Shown piece after piece: positions 44,757 to 53,639 of a stretch of DNA of 64,000 nt. The DNA is from Bradyrhizobium sp. SK17. GTDB lineage: Bacteria > Pseudomonadota > Alphaproteobacteria > Rhizobiales > Xanthobacteraceae. The notes beneath the pieces are model-generated. The model saw only the letters and a list, made by a program, of their open reading frames with translations. It made no database searches and was not told the origin of the DNA. The stretch is taken from contig NZ_CP025113.1 of assembly GCF_002831585.1 (NCBI RefSeq), positions 7,455,001-7,519,000 of the forward strand, read 5' to 3'. Position numbers and translations under genes: made by a program. The number at the start of each line of letters is the position of its first letter. Within the stretch, counting starts at the first letter, position 1.

Positions 44757-45120
44757 CGGGTCGCTTCTGTCGATGGGAGGCAATCCTTATCGGTTGCACC
44801 TGCCCATCGTCGGCGCCGACCTCGCGAGCAGACGGTACGAAACTGCCGCTGCATCCAGGTCGAAGCATCGCATGACCGGAGGCGCGAGTGAAGCAAAGAC
44901 CACCGGATCAATCGCCTGGCCGGGCGCAAATGAAGTCATCCGGGTCGTCGCGGGAGGCGCTGCCAAAATATCGAAAACAACCCCATGCAAAGCAGCTGGC
45001 TGCCGACGGGCAACTTGACACGTCGGGCAAATCAGGGGTATGTTTCGAATATTCCGAAATCGAGCATCGAGCGCCTCCAGCGCCGCGGCCATCCGCCATG
45101 CCGCCCCGGCGTGGACCGGT
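44757..45120. other. Intergenic region upstream of ilvA, no gene supported
   Basis: About 360 bases lie between the ilvA start and the end of the M24 peptidase gene. A 123-residue minus-strand frame and a 110-residue plus-strand frame cross it, but neither has a recognisable domain, a ribosome binding site or a suitable start, and both run into the peptidase gene. The ilvA promoter must lie here; I could not identify a leader peptide or attenuator rich in Ile, Val or Leu codons. Confidence 0.55.
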
Positions 45121-46311
45121 TCACGCCACGAGTTTCGATGAATTCCAATCCCGGCCATGGTCGCCCGGCGCTTCCCAGCCCGTTTCGGAGACGATCAGCG
45201 TGTCCTCGAGCTTGATGTAGCCACGCGCCGGATGCAGCAGCGCGGTCTCGATCGAAATCACCATCCCCGGCTCGAGCGGCCGGTCGGCGTCATATGGCGC
45301 GTAGGGCACCGGGCCGGTCGCGGTCAGGCGCGGGGCTTCGTGGCTGACCAGGCCAATCCCGTGCGCGGTATAGTCAAGCACGGCGCGGTGCGGTGAAGTT
45401 GCGACGGCGGCCTCGCCCGCCGCGATGATGTCACCACCCATCGCGCCCGGCCGGATCACGCGCCGCGCCGCCTGCTGGATGTCCTCGACCTCCTGCAGCA
45501 ACTCGCGCAGCTCGCTGTCGGGCTCACCCAGCACGCCCATGCGGCTGAGGTCGCCGATATAGCCGCGGTAGTTTCCGCCGGAATCGATCGAGATCACGTC
45601 GCCCTCCGCAAGGCGTTGGTTTGACGGCGCGCGGTTATGGCTGTTGCCGCCGGCAATCAGGCAGTATTCGAACACCAGATCTCGCGCATGTTCCTCTTGG
45701 CGCAGACGAGCGACAATATCGTGCTTGGTCATGCCTGGCACACAGCTCCTGAACGTCGCCAGCATCGCATCGACCACCCGTTCAGAGGCTTCCCTGATGA
45801 GATCGAGTTCGGCGGGAGATTTTACTGCGCGAAGCCGCTCGAAGGTGAAATGGGCTTCGCGTAGTTCGACACCGTCGAGCCCGGCGCACAGATGATCCCT
45901 GGCATCGGCCGGCAGGAAGCTCGCCTCGATACCGACGCGCTTTGCCGCAGTCCCGAGTTGCCGCACATGATCGATCGCGAGGTCCATCGCATCGATCGTT
46001 CCCCAGCTGCCCGTCCTGACCAGCGGCGTCCACATCCGTCCGAGATCGTGCTCGAACTTCTCCATGCGGTTGCCGATGTAGATCGCGTTTTCCGGATGTC
46101 CCTTCTGATAGACGAACACCGGCAGATAGCGGCTCGTGCCGATCGCCTCCATGACATCGAAGAAAAAGAAGCGATAGCCGCCGAGCAGGTATTGTACGTT
46201 ATGCCGCGAGGTCGCGATCAGCACGTCGAGTCCTGCCTCGTCCATCAGCCGGTCGAGCTTCGCGGTATCGAACGGCGCTGCGGCTGCGATCGTGTCGTGC
46301 GCATTGTCCAT
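45121..46311 (-). CDS. M24-family metallopeptidase (Xaa-Pro peptidase/creatinase fold)
   Basis: 396 residues with a creatinase-type N-terminal domain and a C-terminal pita-bread fold. The five metal ligands are visible: Asp in ISIDSGG, Asp in GYIGDLSR, His in AHGIGLVS, Glu in ISIETALL and Glu in KLEDTL. It may cleave Xaa-Pro peptides or an amide. It is the last gene of a minus-strand unit with an MFS transporter, an alpha/beta hydrolase and an FAD monooxygenase, so hydrolysis of an amide-linked aromatic or similar compound is a possible role. Confidence 0.88.
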   Translation of the reverse strand: MDNAHDTIAAAAPFDTAKLDRLMDEAGLDVLIATSRHNVQYLLGGYRFFFFDVMEAIGTSRYLPVFVYQKGHPENAIYIGNRMEKFEHDLGRMWTPLVRTGSWGTIDAMDLAIDHVRQLGTAAKRVGIEASFLPADARDHLCAGLDGVELREAHFTFERLRAVKSPAELDLIREASERVVDAMLATFRSCVPGMTKHDIVARLRQEEHARDLVFEYCLIAGGNSHNRAPSNQRLAEGDVISIDSGGNYRGYIGDLSRMGVLGEPDSELRELLQEVEDIQQAARRVIRPGAMGGDIIAAGEAAVATSPHRAVLDYTAHGIGLVSHEAPRLTATGPVPYAPYDADRPLEPGMVISIETALLHPARGYIKLEDTLIVSETGWEAPGDHGRDWNSSKLVA

Positions 46312-46329
46312 GGATTGACCTTCCGTCTT

Positions 46330-47736
46330 TCAAGTTGCCGTTTTTGCGGCCAGCGGCTTCGGTGCGGTGCCTGCGTTCTCGCCAAACAGAGCCACCGGTC
46401 GTCCGTGCGGCTCGACGCCGAGGAACGTGAAGGCGAGCCCGATCAACAGGCCCGCGCCGGCAAGAAAGCAGAACGCCGGCATCACCGCCGCGGCGGTCGC
46501 GCTCGGATGCACCAGATTGTCCGCACCCGCGATCAGCGCGAGGCACAATGGGCCGACGATCTTGCCGACCCCGTTCGAGAGCTGGGCAAGCCCGACTGCG
46601 CGTCCCGAAAGCTGGACCGGAAAGATCTCCGCGGGATAGGGCCCGATGTTGGAGAACCCGCCGTCGAAGAACACGGCGCCGATGATCAGGAACACCAGAA
46701 AAAGCGGCACCGAACCGGCAAAGTCATTGTGAAAGTACGCGGCGAGCGCCAGCGAGATCGCGGTGCCATAGCCCATCAACTGGCCGCACGGCTTGCGGCC
46801 GATCCGATGCGCCAGAAAGGCAAAGCCGGTCCGGCCGAGCACGCCGGCGAGGCTGACATAGATGAACATCTTGGCCGCCTCCTGCGGCGCGACGCCGAGC
46901 AGCAGCGCCACGATCGTCGGTCCCCACAGGAAGACGCCGTAGTTCGCCGTGCTGGCGCCGAACCAGACCAGAACCGTCAGCCAGAAGCGCCGCTGCTCGG
47001 CAAAGAGATCCGCGAATGTCGCCGGGTTGGCCGGCGGCAGCGTCGGCAGCACGAACTCGCCGCCGCCGACCTGATAGAGTTTCCGGATGCTCGCCTGCGC
47101 CTCGCGCACGCGGCCCTTGCTGATCAGCCAGCGCGGCGATTCCGGCATGATGATCATGGTCAGAATTGCGAGGATGATAGGCAGGAAGCCGACCGCCGCC
47201 AATCCGCGCCAGCCGACCAGCGGCAGCAGGAAGCTTGCGGTGACCGACGCCGCAAGCACGCCGAAGGCGACCGGCACCACCACGAGGCTCGTGACCAGCG
47301 TGCGATGACGGGTCGGAGCGAATTCGACGATCGCGGGAACCGCTGCCGCGGCGCCCGCGGCAAGACCGAAGCCCACGAAGAAGCGCAGGATCGCAAACGC
47401 AACCCAACCGTCTTCCGGAATGAACGCGATGGCGCCCGAGGTGAGGCCGCAGAGCATGACGCCCGATATCGCCAGCGGCTTGCGCCCGAAACGGTCCGCG
47501 AGGACTCCCGCCGCGAACGCGCCCAGCATCGCGCCGATACCGGCGCTCATCAGCATGATCGAGGTTTGCCCGAACGTCAGGTGCCATGTCGGCGCCAGCA
47601 CCGAAACCAGGAATCCGACCACAAAGAAATCGAAGAAATCGACCACGCCGGTGATCGCGAAAATGATGATCGATAGCCAATAGCGCGTCGTCACCGGCGC
47701 TTCGTCGAACGGCACGGCGCTCGCCTGCTCAGTCAT
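46330..47736 (-). CDS. MFS transporter (metabolite:H+ symporter type)
   Basis: 468 residues with 12 probable membrane helices. The MFS loop 2-3 motif is seen as GVLADRFGRKPLAI, repeated weakly in the second half (FLAHRIGRKPCGQ). The sequence FFDFFVVGFLVSVLAPTWHLTFGQTSIML resembles the aromatic-acid and sialic-acid symporter groups. It lies between the M24 peptidase and alpha/beta hydrolase genes with about 18-base gaps, so it is likely co-transcribed and imports the substrate of that pathway. Confidence 0.9.
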   Translation of the reverse strand: MTEQASAVPFDEAPVTTRYWLSIIIFAITGVVDFFDFFVVGFLVSVLAPTWHLTFGQTSIMLMSAGIGAMLGAFAAGVLADRFGRKPLAISGVMLCGLTSGAIAFIPEDGWVAFAILRFFVGFGLAAGAAAAVPAIVEFAPTRHRTLVTSLVVVPVAFGVLAASVTASFLLPLVGWRGLAAVGFLPIILAILTMIIMPESPRWLISKGRVREAQASIRKLYQVGGGEFVLPTLPPANPATFADLFAEQRRFWLTVLVWFGASTANYGVFLWGPTIVALLLGVAPQEAAKMFIYVSLAGVLGRTGFAFLAHRIGRKPCGQLMGYGTAISLALAAYFHNDFAGSVPLFLVFLIIGAVFFDGGFSNIGPYPAEIFPVQLSGRAVGLAQLSNGVGKIVGPLCLALIAGADNLVHPSATAAAVMPAFCFLAGAGLLIGLAFTFLGVEPHGRPVALFGENAGTAPKPLAAKTAT

Positions 47737-47754
47737 GGTCTCCCCCTGTTGTTA

Positions 47755-48546
47755 TCAAGCCGCCTTCTTTTTTGAATTCAGGAATGCCGTCACCGCTTTC
47801 ACCACCCGTTCGGGCGCCTGGATCGAGGCGACGTGGCCCACGTTTGCGATCGTCCTGGTTTCGACGTGGGCAAGATCGCGGCCGAGCGCGAATGTCTCTG
47901 CGTTCGGGATCAGCCGGTCGTCGCCGCCGACCAGCAGCAGCGTCGGGCGATCGAAGCCTGCCAGGTCGGCGACGACCGGCTGCGCCAGCAGGGCGCCACG
48001 CCGCGCCTTCTGGCCATCGTCACGAGTCGAGCCACGGAAGATCTCGATTAGTTCGGGCCGGGCACGCAGGTAATCCGGTGGGAAGAAGTACTCGGCGATC
48101 TTCGGCGCGTTGGTGATGGTGTCGCCGCGGTACGACGCCAGCGTGCGGAAGACGTCCGCGTTGACGTCAAGCGGGCTCTTGTTGACCTTCCAGGTGCTGC
48201 TCAGGACCAGGCGATCGATCCGGCCGGGGTGCCGCGCCGCCAGCACTTGCGCGATCAATCCGCCCAGTGAAGTGCCGAAGACGTGGACGCGATCGTAACC
48301 AAGCCCCAGGATCAAGGCCGCGGCATCGTCGGCCAGATCGGCCAGCGAATAGGACGACGGCGGATTCCTGGTGCCGCCGGAATCGCGCTGGTCATAGGCG
48401 ATCACGGTGAAATGCGCCGCCAACTCGCGGGCGAGGCCGTCGAACATCGAGTGATCGGCCTCGCCGCCATGCAGCAGCACGATCGGTTCACCTCGTCCCG
48501 ACTTCTCATATGCCGTGACGATGCCGTTGGATTCGAACGATTGCAT
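47755..48546 (-). CDS. Alpha/beta hydrolase
   Basis: 263 residues. The oxyanion segment VLLHGGEADHSMFDGLA is followed by the nucleophile elbow GTSLGG (Ser93), an acidic residue after VGGDDRLIP and the catalytic His in ANVGHVASI. It resembles haloacetate dehalogenase, esterase and meta-cleavage hydrolases (MhpC-like), and so fits hydrolysis of a ring-cleavage product or ester. The start at 48546 removes an unrelated extension and is 11 bases from the FAD monooxygenase stop. It ends in a lysine-rich tail. Confidence 0.88.
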   Translation of the reverse strand: MQSFESNGIVTAYEKSGRGEPIVLLHGGEADHSMFDGLARELAAHFTVIAYDQRDSGGTRNPPSSYSLADLADDAAALILGLGYDRVHVFGTSLGGLIAQVLAARHPGRIDRLVLSSTWKVNKSPLDVNADVFRTLASYRGDTITNAPKIAEYFFPPDYLRARPELIEIFRGSTRDDGQKARRGALLAQPVVADLAGFDRPTLLLVGGDDRLIPNAETFALGRDLAHVETRTIANVGHVASIQAPERVVKAVTAFLNSKKKAA

Positions 48547-48557
48547 CGGTGCCTCCG

Positions 48558-50177
48558 TCAATGCAGCAGCGTCGAGAGCGCGCCGGCCAGTTCCTTGGCC
48601 GGATCCGACGGCAGCCACGGCATCCGCCACGCCACGTGGCCATCGGGGCGCACCAGCACGGCGCCGCGCATGCCGAGCTGGAATCCATCCGCCGGGTCGG
48701 CCGACGGCAGCTGCTTCAGCGACAGCGGCAAGCGGGTCTTCTCCGACACCTGCCTTCCCGCCTCCAGCCACTCGCCGCCGAGCGGCCCGGTGACGACGGT
48801 GAACTCCTTGTCGAACCAGTCGAGCGTCGACGTCTTGCGCGAAGGCTCGAGCCACATATGCGGGAAGCGCGCGCCGGGACGATCGGTCGGCGTGTAGTAG
48901 CGGGAGTTCAACGCCTTCGCGACGGTGCCATCGGGGATCACCGCGCCCTCCTCGTAATTGTGACCGAGGTTCTGACCGATGCTGTGCAGGTGATTGTCCA
49001 TATCGTTGATCCAGAACTTGATCCGGTCCGGATTGCGCGAGCGGACGGCATCGTCGGTCAACCCGAAGCGCAGCCGGTTGCCGTAGCTGAAATTGGCATT
49101 CGACTGCGCGATCGGGCGGCGTTCGCTGGAATAGCTGTCGAGCAGCTTTTCATCCGCCATGCCCTTCAGCACGAAGGCGAGCTTCCAGGCGAGATTATGC
49201 GCGTCCTGAACGCCGGAGTTCAGGCCGAATCCGCCGGTCGGTGGAAAGCGATGCGCGCAGTCGCCGACGAGAAATACCCGGCCCTTTCGAAAGGTCTCGG
49301 CGACCTGCATGCTGACGCGCCAGATCGAACGGTTCAAAAGCGCGACATCGAGATCGGGAATGCCGACATGACCGCGCGCGATCTCGATGAACTCCTGATC
49401 GGTCCACGGCCGCTCGCGATCGTCCTTGGTCAGGCCGATCTGCGTCACGGTCAGCCAGCGATCCCTGCCATTCGTGTTCAGGATGCCGGCGCGCGGCAGA
49501 TCGGGCGTGTCCGGGACGATGATGAAGCCGGCGGCCTCGCGCGCGATCGGCAGCCGCGACAGATCGGCGCGCCAGTATTCGTTGGACATCACCGCCAGCG
49601 TCGACGGTCCGACCATGTCGATCCCGGCATTTCGCCGCGTCTGGCTGCCGGCGCCATCGGCGGCGATCAGATAAGTCGCGGTCCAATGCGTGACCTCGCC
49701 GGTCTTTTCGCAACGCGTCGTGATGCTGACGCCGCTGTTGGTCTCCTCGAACGATTCACAGGACGTGTTGAACAGAACCGTGGCATGCTCGGACTTCTCG
49801 ACCACCCGCAGGATTTCCTCTTCGACGGCGTCCTGCGCGACCAGGCTCTTCCAGGCCGGGGTATGACCGACATTCGGTTCGGGACGGGTGCGGCCGAATT
49901 CGTGACCCGCAATGCTGTCGAGGAACACGAACATGTCGGAGTTGTCCTGCAAGCCGCGCTCGCGGATCGCCTGCTCGATGCCCCACTGCCGGAAGATCTC
50001 CATGGTGCGGACCCAGCAGCCTCGCGACTTCGGATGATCCGTCGTCGTCGGGCTTTTCTCGACCACCACGCAGTCGATGCCGAAGCGGTCGAGCAGCAAG
50101 GACATCGCCAGGCCCACCGGCCCGCCGCCGGCGATGAATACGGATGTCTGGCGTGCCTCCTCGGTCGCGATGCCCAT
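48558..50177 (-). CDS. FAD-dependent aromatic monooxygenase (PHBH/phenol hydroxylase-like)
   Basis: 539 residues, class A flavoprotein hydroxylase. The FAD motif is VFIAGGGPVGLAMSLLLDRFGIDCVVVEK; YLIAADGAGSQTRR is the DG motif, and VFLVGDCAHRFPPTGGFGLNSGVQDAHNLAWKL the GD motif. A thioredoxin-like C-terminal domain, as in phenol hydroxylase/MhpA relatives, seems to be present. It hydroxylates an aromatic ring using NAD(P)H and O2. It is first in the minus-strand unit and divergent from a LysR gene. Confidence 0.9.
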   Translation of the reverse strand: MGIATEEARQTSVFIAGGGPVGLAMSLLLDRFGIDCVVVEKSPTTTDHPKSRGCWVRTMEIFRQWGIEQAIRERGLQDNSDMFVFLDSIAGHEFGRTRPEPNVGHTPAWKSLVAQDAVEEEILRVVEKSEHATVLFNTSCESFEETNSGVSITTRCEKTGEVTHWTATYLIAADGAGSQTRRNAGIDMVGPSTLAVMSNEYWRADLSRLPIAREAAGFIIVPDTPDLPRAGILNTNGRDRWLTVTQIGLTKDDRERPWTDQEFIEIARGHVGIPDLDVALLNRSIWRVSMQVAETFRKGRVFLVGDCAHRFPPTGGFGLNSGVQDAHNLAWKLAFVLKGMADEKLLDSYSSERRPIAQSNANFSYGNRLRFGLTDDAVRSRNPDRIKFWINDMDNHLHSIGQNLGHNYEEGAVIPDGTVAKALNSRYYTPTDRPGARFPHMWLEPSRKTSTLDWFDKEFTVVTGPLGGEWLEAGRQVSEKTRLPLSLKQLPSADPADGFQLGMRGAVLVRPDGHVAWRMPWLPSDPAKELAGALSTLLH

Positions 50178-50286
50178 CCTCGTCTCCCCTCCGTTTGATC
50201 GTTGCGGAGAGACTGCGCTCTTTTTGGTATCTCACAAGAATATGTTTGATATGGTATCTATCTCGAACTGAGATGGGGTGCCCGTC
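50178..50286. promoter_or_regulatory. Divergent control region: FAD monooxygenase operon / LysR
   Basis: A 109-base AT-rich gap contains GGTATCT twice (50226-50232 and 50253-50259, starts 27 bases apart) and the short dyad GATA-TGG-TATC (50248-50258). These are plausible half-sites for the divergently encoded LysR protein. Confidence 0.5.
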
Positions 50287-51183
50287 ATGGACCTGCGGCA
50301 GATCCGTTATTTCGTCGCTGTCGCCGAGCGTGGCGGCTTTGCCGCCGCGGCCAGCACACTGAATGTCGCGCAGTCCGCGCTCAGCCGTCACGTCAAGGAA
50401 CTGGAGGCCGAGTTGGGCGGCGCCTTGCTCGAACGCGGCGCGCGCGGCGTCTCGGTCACGGAGTCCGGCAAGGTGCTCCTCGCGCGCGGACGCTGGCTGC
50501 TCGGCACGATCGACGACATCAAGGCCGAGGTGCGCACGGAGAACCGCGAGCCGAGCGGTACGGTGCGGATCGGTGCGCCGCCGAGCCTCGGCGACATCCT
50601 CTACCCGCCGCTCGCCCAGACATTCGTGAAGCAGTTTCCGCGCGTGCGGCTGGAATTGAACGAAGGCCTGACCGAGAGCGCGTCCGAACGCCTGTTACGG
50701 GGCGAGCTCGATCTGGCGATCGTGACGACGCCGCCTCCCAATGATCATCTCGACTATGAGATGTTGATGTTCGAGCAGGTGTTCCTGATCGGGCCGCCGC
50801 GCGATCCGCTGCTGAAACGCGGCAGGCTGACCCGCAGGGAGTTCGATGCCCTGCCGTCCGCCGTGGGCCCGCTCAGCCGCAACCCGTTCCCGTCGACGAC
50901 GCTCTCCGCGGTACGGGTCGACAACAGCACGCCGATGAAGCGCATGGTGGCGCTGGGCCTCGGCTATGCCTTGCTGCCGTTCTCGGGAATTCACCAGGAA
51001 GTGGCTGCCGGCGCGCTGTCGGCGGCGCTGTTGCCGTGGATGCGCGCCGAACGCGTGCTCGCACTGCCGCGCGGCCGGCCGGTCAGCAGGGCAACGCGTG
51101 AAGCAATCGCCGCATTGAAGACGATCTGCAGCTCACTGATCGATGACGGCATCATCCTGACCGTCCCGGCGCGCAAGAGCTGA
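50287..51183 (+). CDS. LysR family transcriptional regulator (aromatic catabolism)
   Basis: 298 residues. The helix-turn-helix lies in MDLRQIRYFVAVAERGGFAAAASTLNVAQSALSRHVKELE, and the co-inducer domain starts at SGTVRIGAPPSLGDIL. It is similar to CbnR/CatR/NAC-type regulators. It is divergent from the FAD monooxygenase operon and about 200 bases before the dioxygenase operon. The ATG at 50287 is preferred over a GTG three codons upstream. Confidence 0.92.
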   Translation: MDLRQIRYFVAVAERGGFAAAASTLNVAQSALSRHVKELEAELGGALLERGARGVSVTESGKVLLARGRWLLGTIDDIKAEVRTENREPSGTVRIGAPPSLGDILYPPLAQTFVKQFPRVRLELNEGLTESASERLLRGELDLAIVTTPPPNDHLDYEMLMFEQVFLIGPPRDPLLKRGRLTRREFDALPSAVGPLSRNPFPSTTLSAVRVDNSTPMKRMVALGLGYALLPFSGIHQEVAAGALSAALLPWMRAERVLALPRGRPVSRATREAIAALKTICSSLIDDGIILTVPARKS

Positions 51184-51231
51184 ACAGCGCTCGCCGCGCG
51201 TCCCGGCTCGGCCATCTGATCCGCGACCGTC

Positions 51232-51260
51232 TTGACCATAGTTGTCATGACAACTATAGA
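51232..51260 (+). promoter_or_regulatory. Promoter with embedded 20-bp palindromic operator for the dioxygenase operon
   Basis: A -35 box TTGACC (51232-51237) and -10 box TATAGA (51255-51260) are separated by exactly 17 bases. The spacer and the start of the -10 are filled by ATAGTTGTCATGACAACTAT (51238-51257), a perfect 20-bp palindrome. This geometry is typical of MarR-type repression. A MarR gene closes the same operon (54950-55552) and is the prime candidate to bind it. The coding region starts about 120 bases downstream. Confidence 0.78.
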
Positions 51261-51381
51261 GACATTCCAAGATTGGCGATCAAGCCGGCTGCTCCCGCCG
51301 AGGAAGGCGCGAGCCGTGAACCCGCAATGGCACCGCGGGCGGCGCTGTGCGTCGCCGACGGTTGCTCGAAGGGAGGACATG

Positions 51382-52755
51382 ATGGACGCTGCTTCGCAGA
51401 ACCACGCGGCAAGGCTGCGGGAGATTTCCCGGCTCATTGACGACCGCCCGAGCGAGCGCATCTTCGAGGTCGATCGCCGGATCTTCACCGATCCCGAGAT
51501 ATTCGAAGCCGAGTTGCGCCATGTCTTCGAGGCCACCTGGAACTTCATCGGCCTGGAGTCCCAGATCGCCAAACCCAACGACTTCGTCACCACCCATATC
51601 GGCCGGCACCCGATCCTGGTGATGCGGAGCGCCGAGGGCAAGGTCGGGGCATTCCTCAACACCTGCCGGCATCGCGGCACCATCGTCTGCCCCTTCAAGC
51701 AGGGACGGCAGAAGTTTCACGTCTGCCGCTATCACGGCTGGGCCTACGATTCGAGCGGGCGCAACATCTCGGTGACGGAGCAGGCAGGCGGGCAGTATCC
51801 GCCGTCGTTCTCGAACCAGAATCACGATCTTCTGCCGGTCGCCCGGCTTGGCTGCTATCGCGGCTTCCTGTTCGCGAGCCTCTCGGCCGACGTTCCGCCG
51901 CTGGAGGACTTCCTCGGCGACACCCGCGCCTTCCTCGACCTCATCGTCGATCAGAGCGACAGCGGCGAAGTCGAGCTCGTGCCCGGCGCCAGCACCTACA
52001 CGTTCGACGGAAACTGGAAGCTGCAGTTCGAGAACGGCCTCGACTATTATCATTTCGCGACCACCCACAGCTCCTATGTCGACATCCTGAAGAAGCGCAA
52101 CGCCACCGCCGGTCCGGACGCCGGATTCACCGCGGAGCCGGACGGCGAGCAGGAAGGGCAAGGCAGCTTCAGTTTCGACTATGGCCACGCGGTCAACTGG
52201 TCGATCAAGCGCACGCAGCTCTACGGCCGGCCGCTCGGCATGGATCCGGCGCGTCTCGACGCCGTACGGCAGCGGGTCGGCAGCACCCGTGCCAAATGGA
52301 TGCTGCGTCAGCGCAACCTCACGATTTTTCCGAACCTGCAAGTCATCGACATCCTGTCGGCGCAGGTTCGCACCTGGCGGCCGCTGGCGCCCGACAAGAC
52401 CGAGATGGTGTCGCACTGCCTCGCACCGGTCGGCGAGAGCGCCGCGGCCCGCACGCTGCGCATCCGCAACTACGAAGATTTCTTCAACGCCTCGGGGCTC
52501 GCGAGCTCCGACGACAACGTGATGTATGAATTCTGCCAGACCGGCTATGAGGCCACCACCGCCGCGCCGACGCAAGGCTATCTGCGCGGCGTCGCTGACG
52601 TCGGCCACGGCGAGAGCCCGTATACGCGCGAGCTCGGCGTCACCCCGTCCGAATGGTCGTTCGGCGCTCCGAATTTTGGCGGCGAGACGAACTTCCATCC
52701 CGGCTATCGCGAATGGCGCAGGCTGCTGCAGCGCGCCGCAGGGGAGACGGCGTGA
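51382..52755 (+). CDS. Aromatic ring-hydroxylating dioxygenase, alpha subunit (Rieske)
   Basis: 457 residues. The Rieske [2Fe-2S] ligands are Cys95/His97 (CRHRG) and Cys115/His118 (CRYHGW). The mononuclear iron site is Asp221-x2-His224-x4-His229 in GLDYYHFATTHSS. It resembles benzoate/anthranilate-type large subunits; these cis-dihydroxylate aromatic acids in the cytosol. The start at 51382 gives 5-base spacing from GGGAGG (51371-51376); the ATG three bases earlier is the alternative. The next gene overlaps by GTGA. Confidence 0.93.
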   Translation: MDAASQNHAARLREISRLIDDRPSERIFEVDRRIFTDPEIFEAELRHVFEATWNFIGLESQIAKPNDFVTTHIGRHPILVMRSAEGKVGAFLNTCRHRGTIVCPFKQGRQKFHVCRYHGWAYDSSGRNISVTEQAGGQYPPSFSNQNHDLLPVARLGCYRGFLFASLSADVPPLEDFLGDTRAFLDLIVDQSDSGEVELVPGASTYTFDGNWKLQFENGLDYYHFATTHSSYVDILKKRNATAGPDAGFTAEPDGEQEGQGSFSFDYGHAVNWSIKRTQLYGRPLGMDPARLDAVRQRVGSTRAKWMLRQRNLTIFPNLQVIDILSAQVRTWRPLAPDKTEMVSHCLAPVGESAAARTLRIRNYEDFFNASGLASSDDNVMYEFCQTGYEATTAAPTQGYLRGVADVGHGESPYTRELGVTPSEWSFGAPNFGGETNFHPGYREWRRLLQRAAGETA

Positions 52756-53270
52756 TAGCACGTGACACAATCAGGCAAGCCGATGCCGAAGCGGTCGCAG
52801 CCGCGACCATCTTCCGCGAGGCCCGGCTGCTCGACACCGGCGAATGGGCCGATTGGGTGGCGATGTACAGCGAAGATGCCGTGTTCTGGGTGCCGGCATG
52901 GCTCGACGAATACACCACCACCAACGATCCCGGGACGCAGGTCTCGTTGCTCTATCACGATGCGCGACGCGGGCTGGAGGAGCGGATCGCGCGCATCGAG
53001 TCGCGCAAGTCGATCACCGCACTGCCGCTGCCGCGCACGGTGCACCAGATCTCGAACCTGGAAGCGTCCGCGACCGGTCCCGGGCAGATCACCTGCCACT
53101 CGGTGTTCTCGGTCCATGTCTACGACCCGCGCGTGGCCAAGGAGCATCTGCGCCATGGCCGCTATGAGCACACGCTGAGACGCGACGGCGAAACCTGGAC
53201 GATCACGCGCAAGGTCATCACGCTGGTCAATGACCGCATCCCGACCGTGCTCGATTTCTACAGCATCTGA
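52752..53270 (+). CDS. Aromatic ring-hydroxylating dioxygenase, beta subunit
   Basis: 172 residues, the usual small-subunit (SnoaL-like cone fold) size. It has REARLLDTGEWADWVAMYSEDAVFWVPAW, a common beta-subunit opening, and the C-terminal ITRKVITLVNDRIPTVLDFYSI. The start is GTG at 52752, overlapping the alpha stop (GTGA) with GGGGAGA upstream; longer ATG frames upstream lie inside the alpha gene. It forms alpha3beta3 oligomers with the alpha subunit. Confidence 0.92.
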   Translation: MIARDTIRQADAEAVAAATIFREARLLDTGEWADWVAMYSEDAVFWVPAWLDEYTTTNDPGTQVSLLYHDARRGLEERIARIESRKSITALPLPRTVHQISNLEASATGPGQITCHSVFSVHVYDPRVAKEHLRHGRYEHTLRRDGETWTITRKVITLVNDRIPTVLDFYSI

Positions 53271-53278
53271 GAAGGCCC

Positions 53279-53602
53279 ATGACGGATCAAGGAACCTGGC
53301 ACGAAGCCGCCGCAGTCGGCGCGCTGACCGAAGGCGAGCCACATGGCATCGAAATCGCCGGCCACCACATCGCGCTCTATCGCGTCGGCACGGAGTATTA
53401 CGCGACAAGCAACATCTGCACCCACGCGGAGGCGCTGTTGTCGGACGGCATCCTGGACGGCTGCGAGATCGAATGCCCGCTGCATATGGGCCGCTTCGAC
53501 ATAAGGACCGGCGAGGCACTGACCAGTCCGGTCGAGATCGACATCCAGACCTATCCGATCCGCGTCGCAGGCGACCGGCTCGAGGTCTGCCTGCCCGCGT
53601 AG
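53279..53602 (+). CDS. Rieske-type [2Fe-2S] ferredoxin component of the dioxygenase
   Basis: 107 residues. Cluster ligands are Cys47/His49 (CTHA) and Cys66/His69 (CPLHMG), as in biphenyl/naphthalene dioxygenase ferredoxins. It shuttles electrons from a reductase to the alpha subunit. It starts 9 bases after the beta gene. No flavin reductase gene follows, so the reductase must be supplied from elsewhere. Confidence 0.92.
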   Translation: MTDQGTWHEAAAVGALTEGEPHGIEIAGHHIALYRVGTEYYATSNICTHAEALLSDGILDGCEIECPLHMGRFDIRTGEALTSPVEIDIQTYPIRVAGDRLEVCLPA

Positions 53603-53639
53603 GGCGACGATCAATAATCAAGAAACGGGGGGAACGGAA

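Noticed and set aside
45015-45044. TTGACA-18-TATGTT promoter-like pair on the plus strand
   Set aside because: There is no plus-strand gene downstream that it could serve; both neighbours are on the minus strand. It is probably chance.
44787-45158. 123-residue minus-strand frame upstream of ilvA
   Set aside because: No ribosome binding site, no domain, overlaps the end of the M24 gene; treated as non-coding.
45892-47676. 594-residue plus-strand frame opposite the MFS transporter
   Set aside because: Very Arg/Asp/Gln-rich with no hydrophobic segments or motifs; the opposite strand encodes a clear 12-helix MFS protein.
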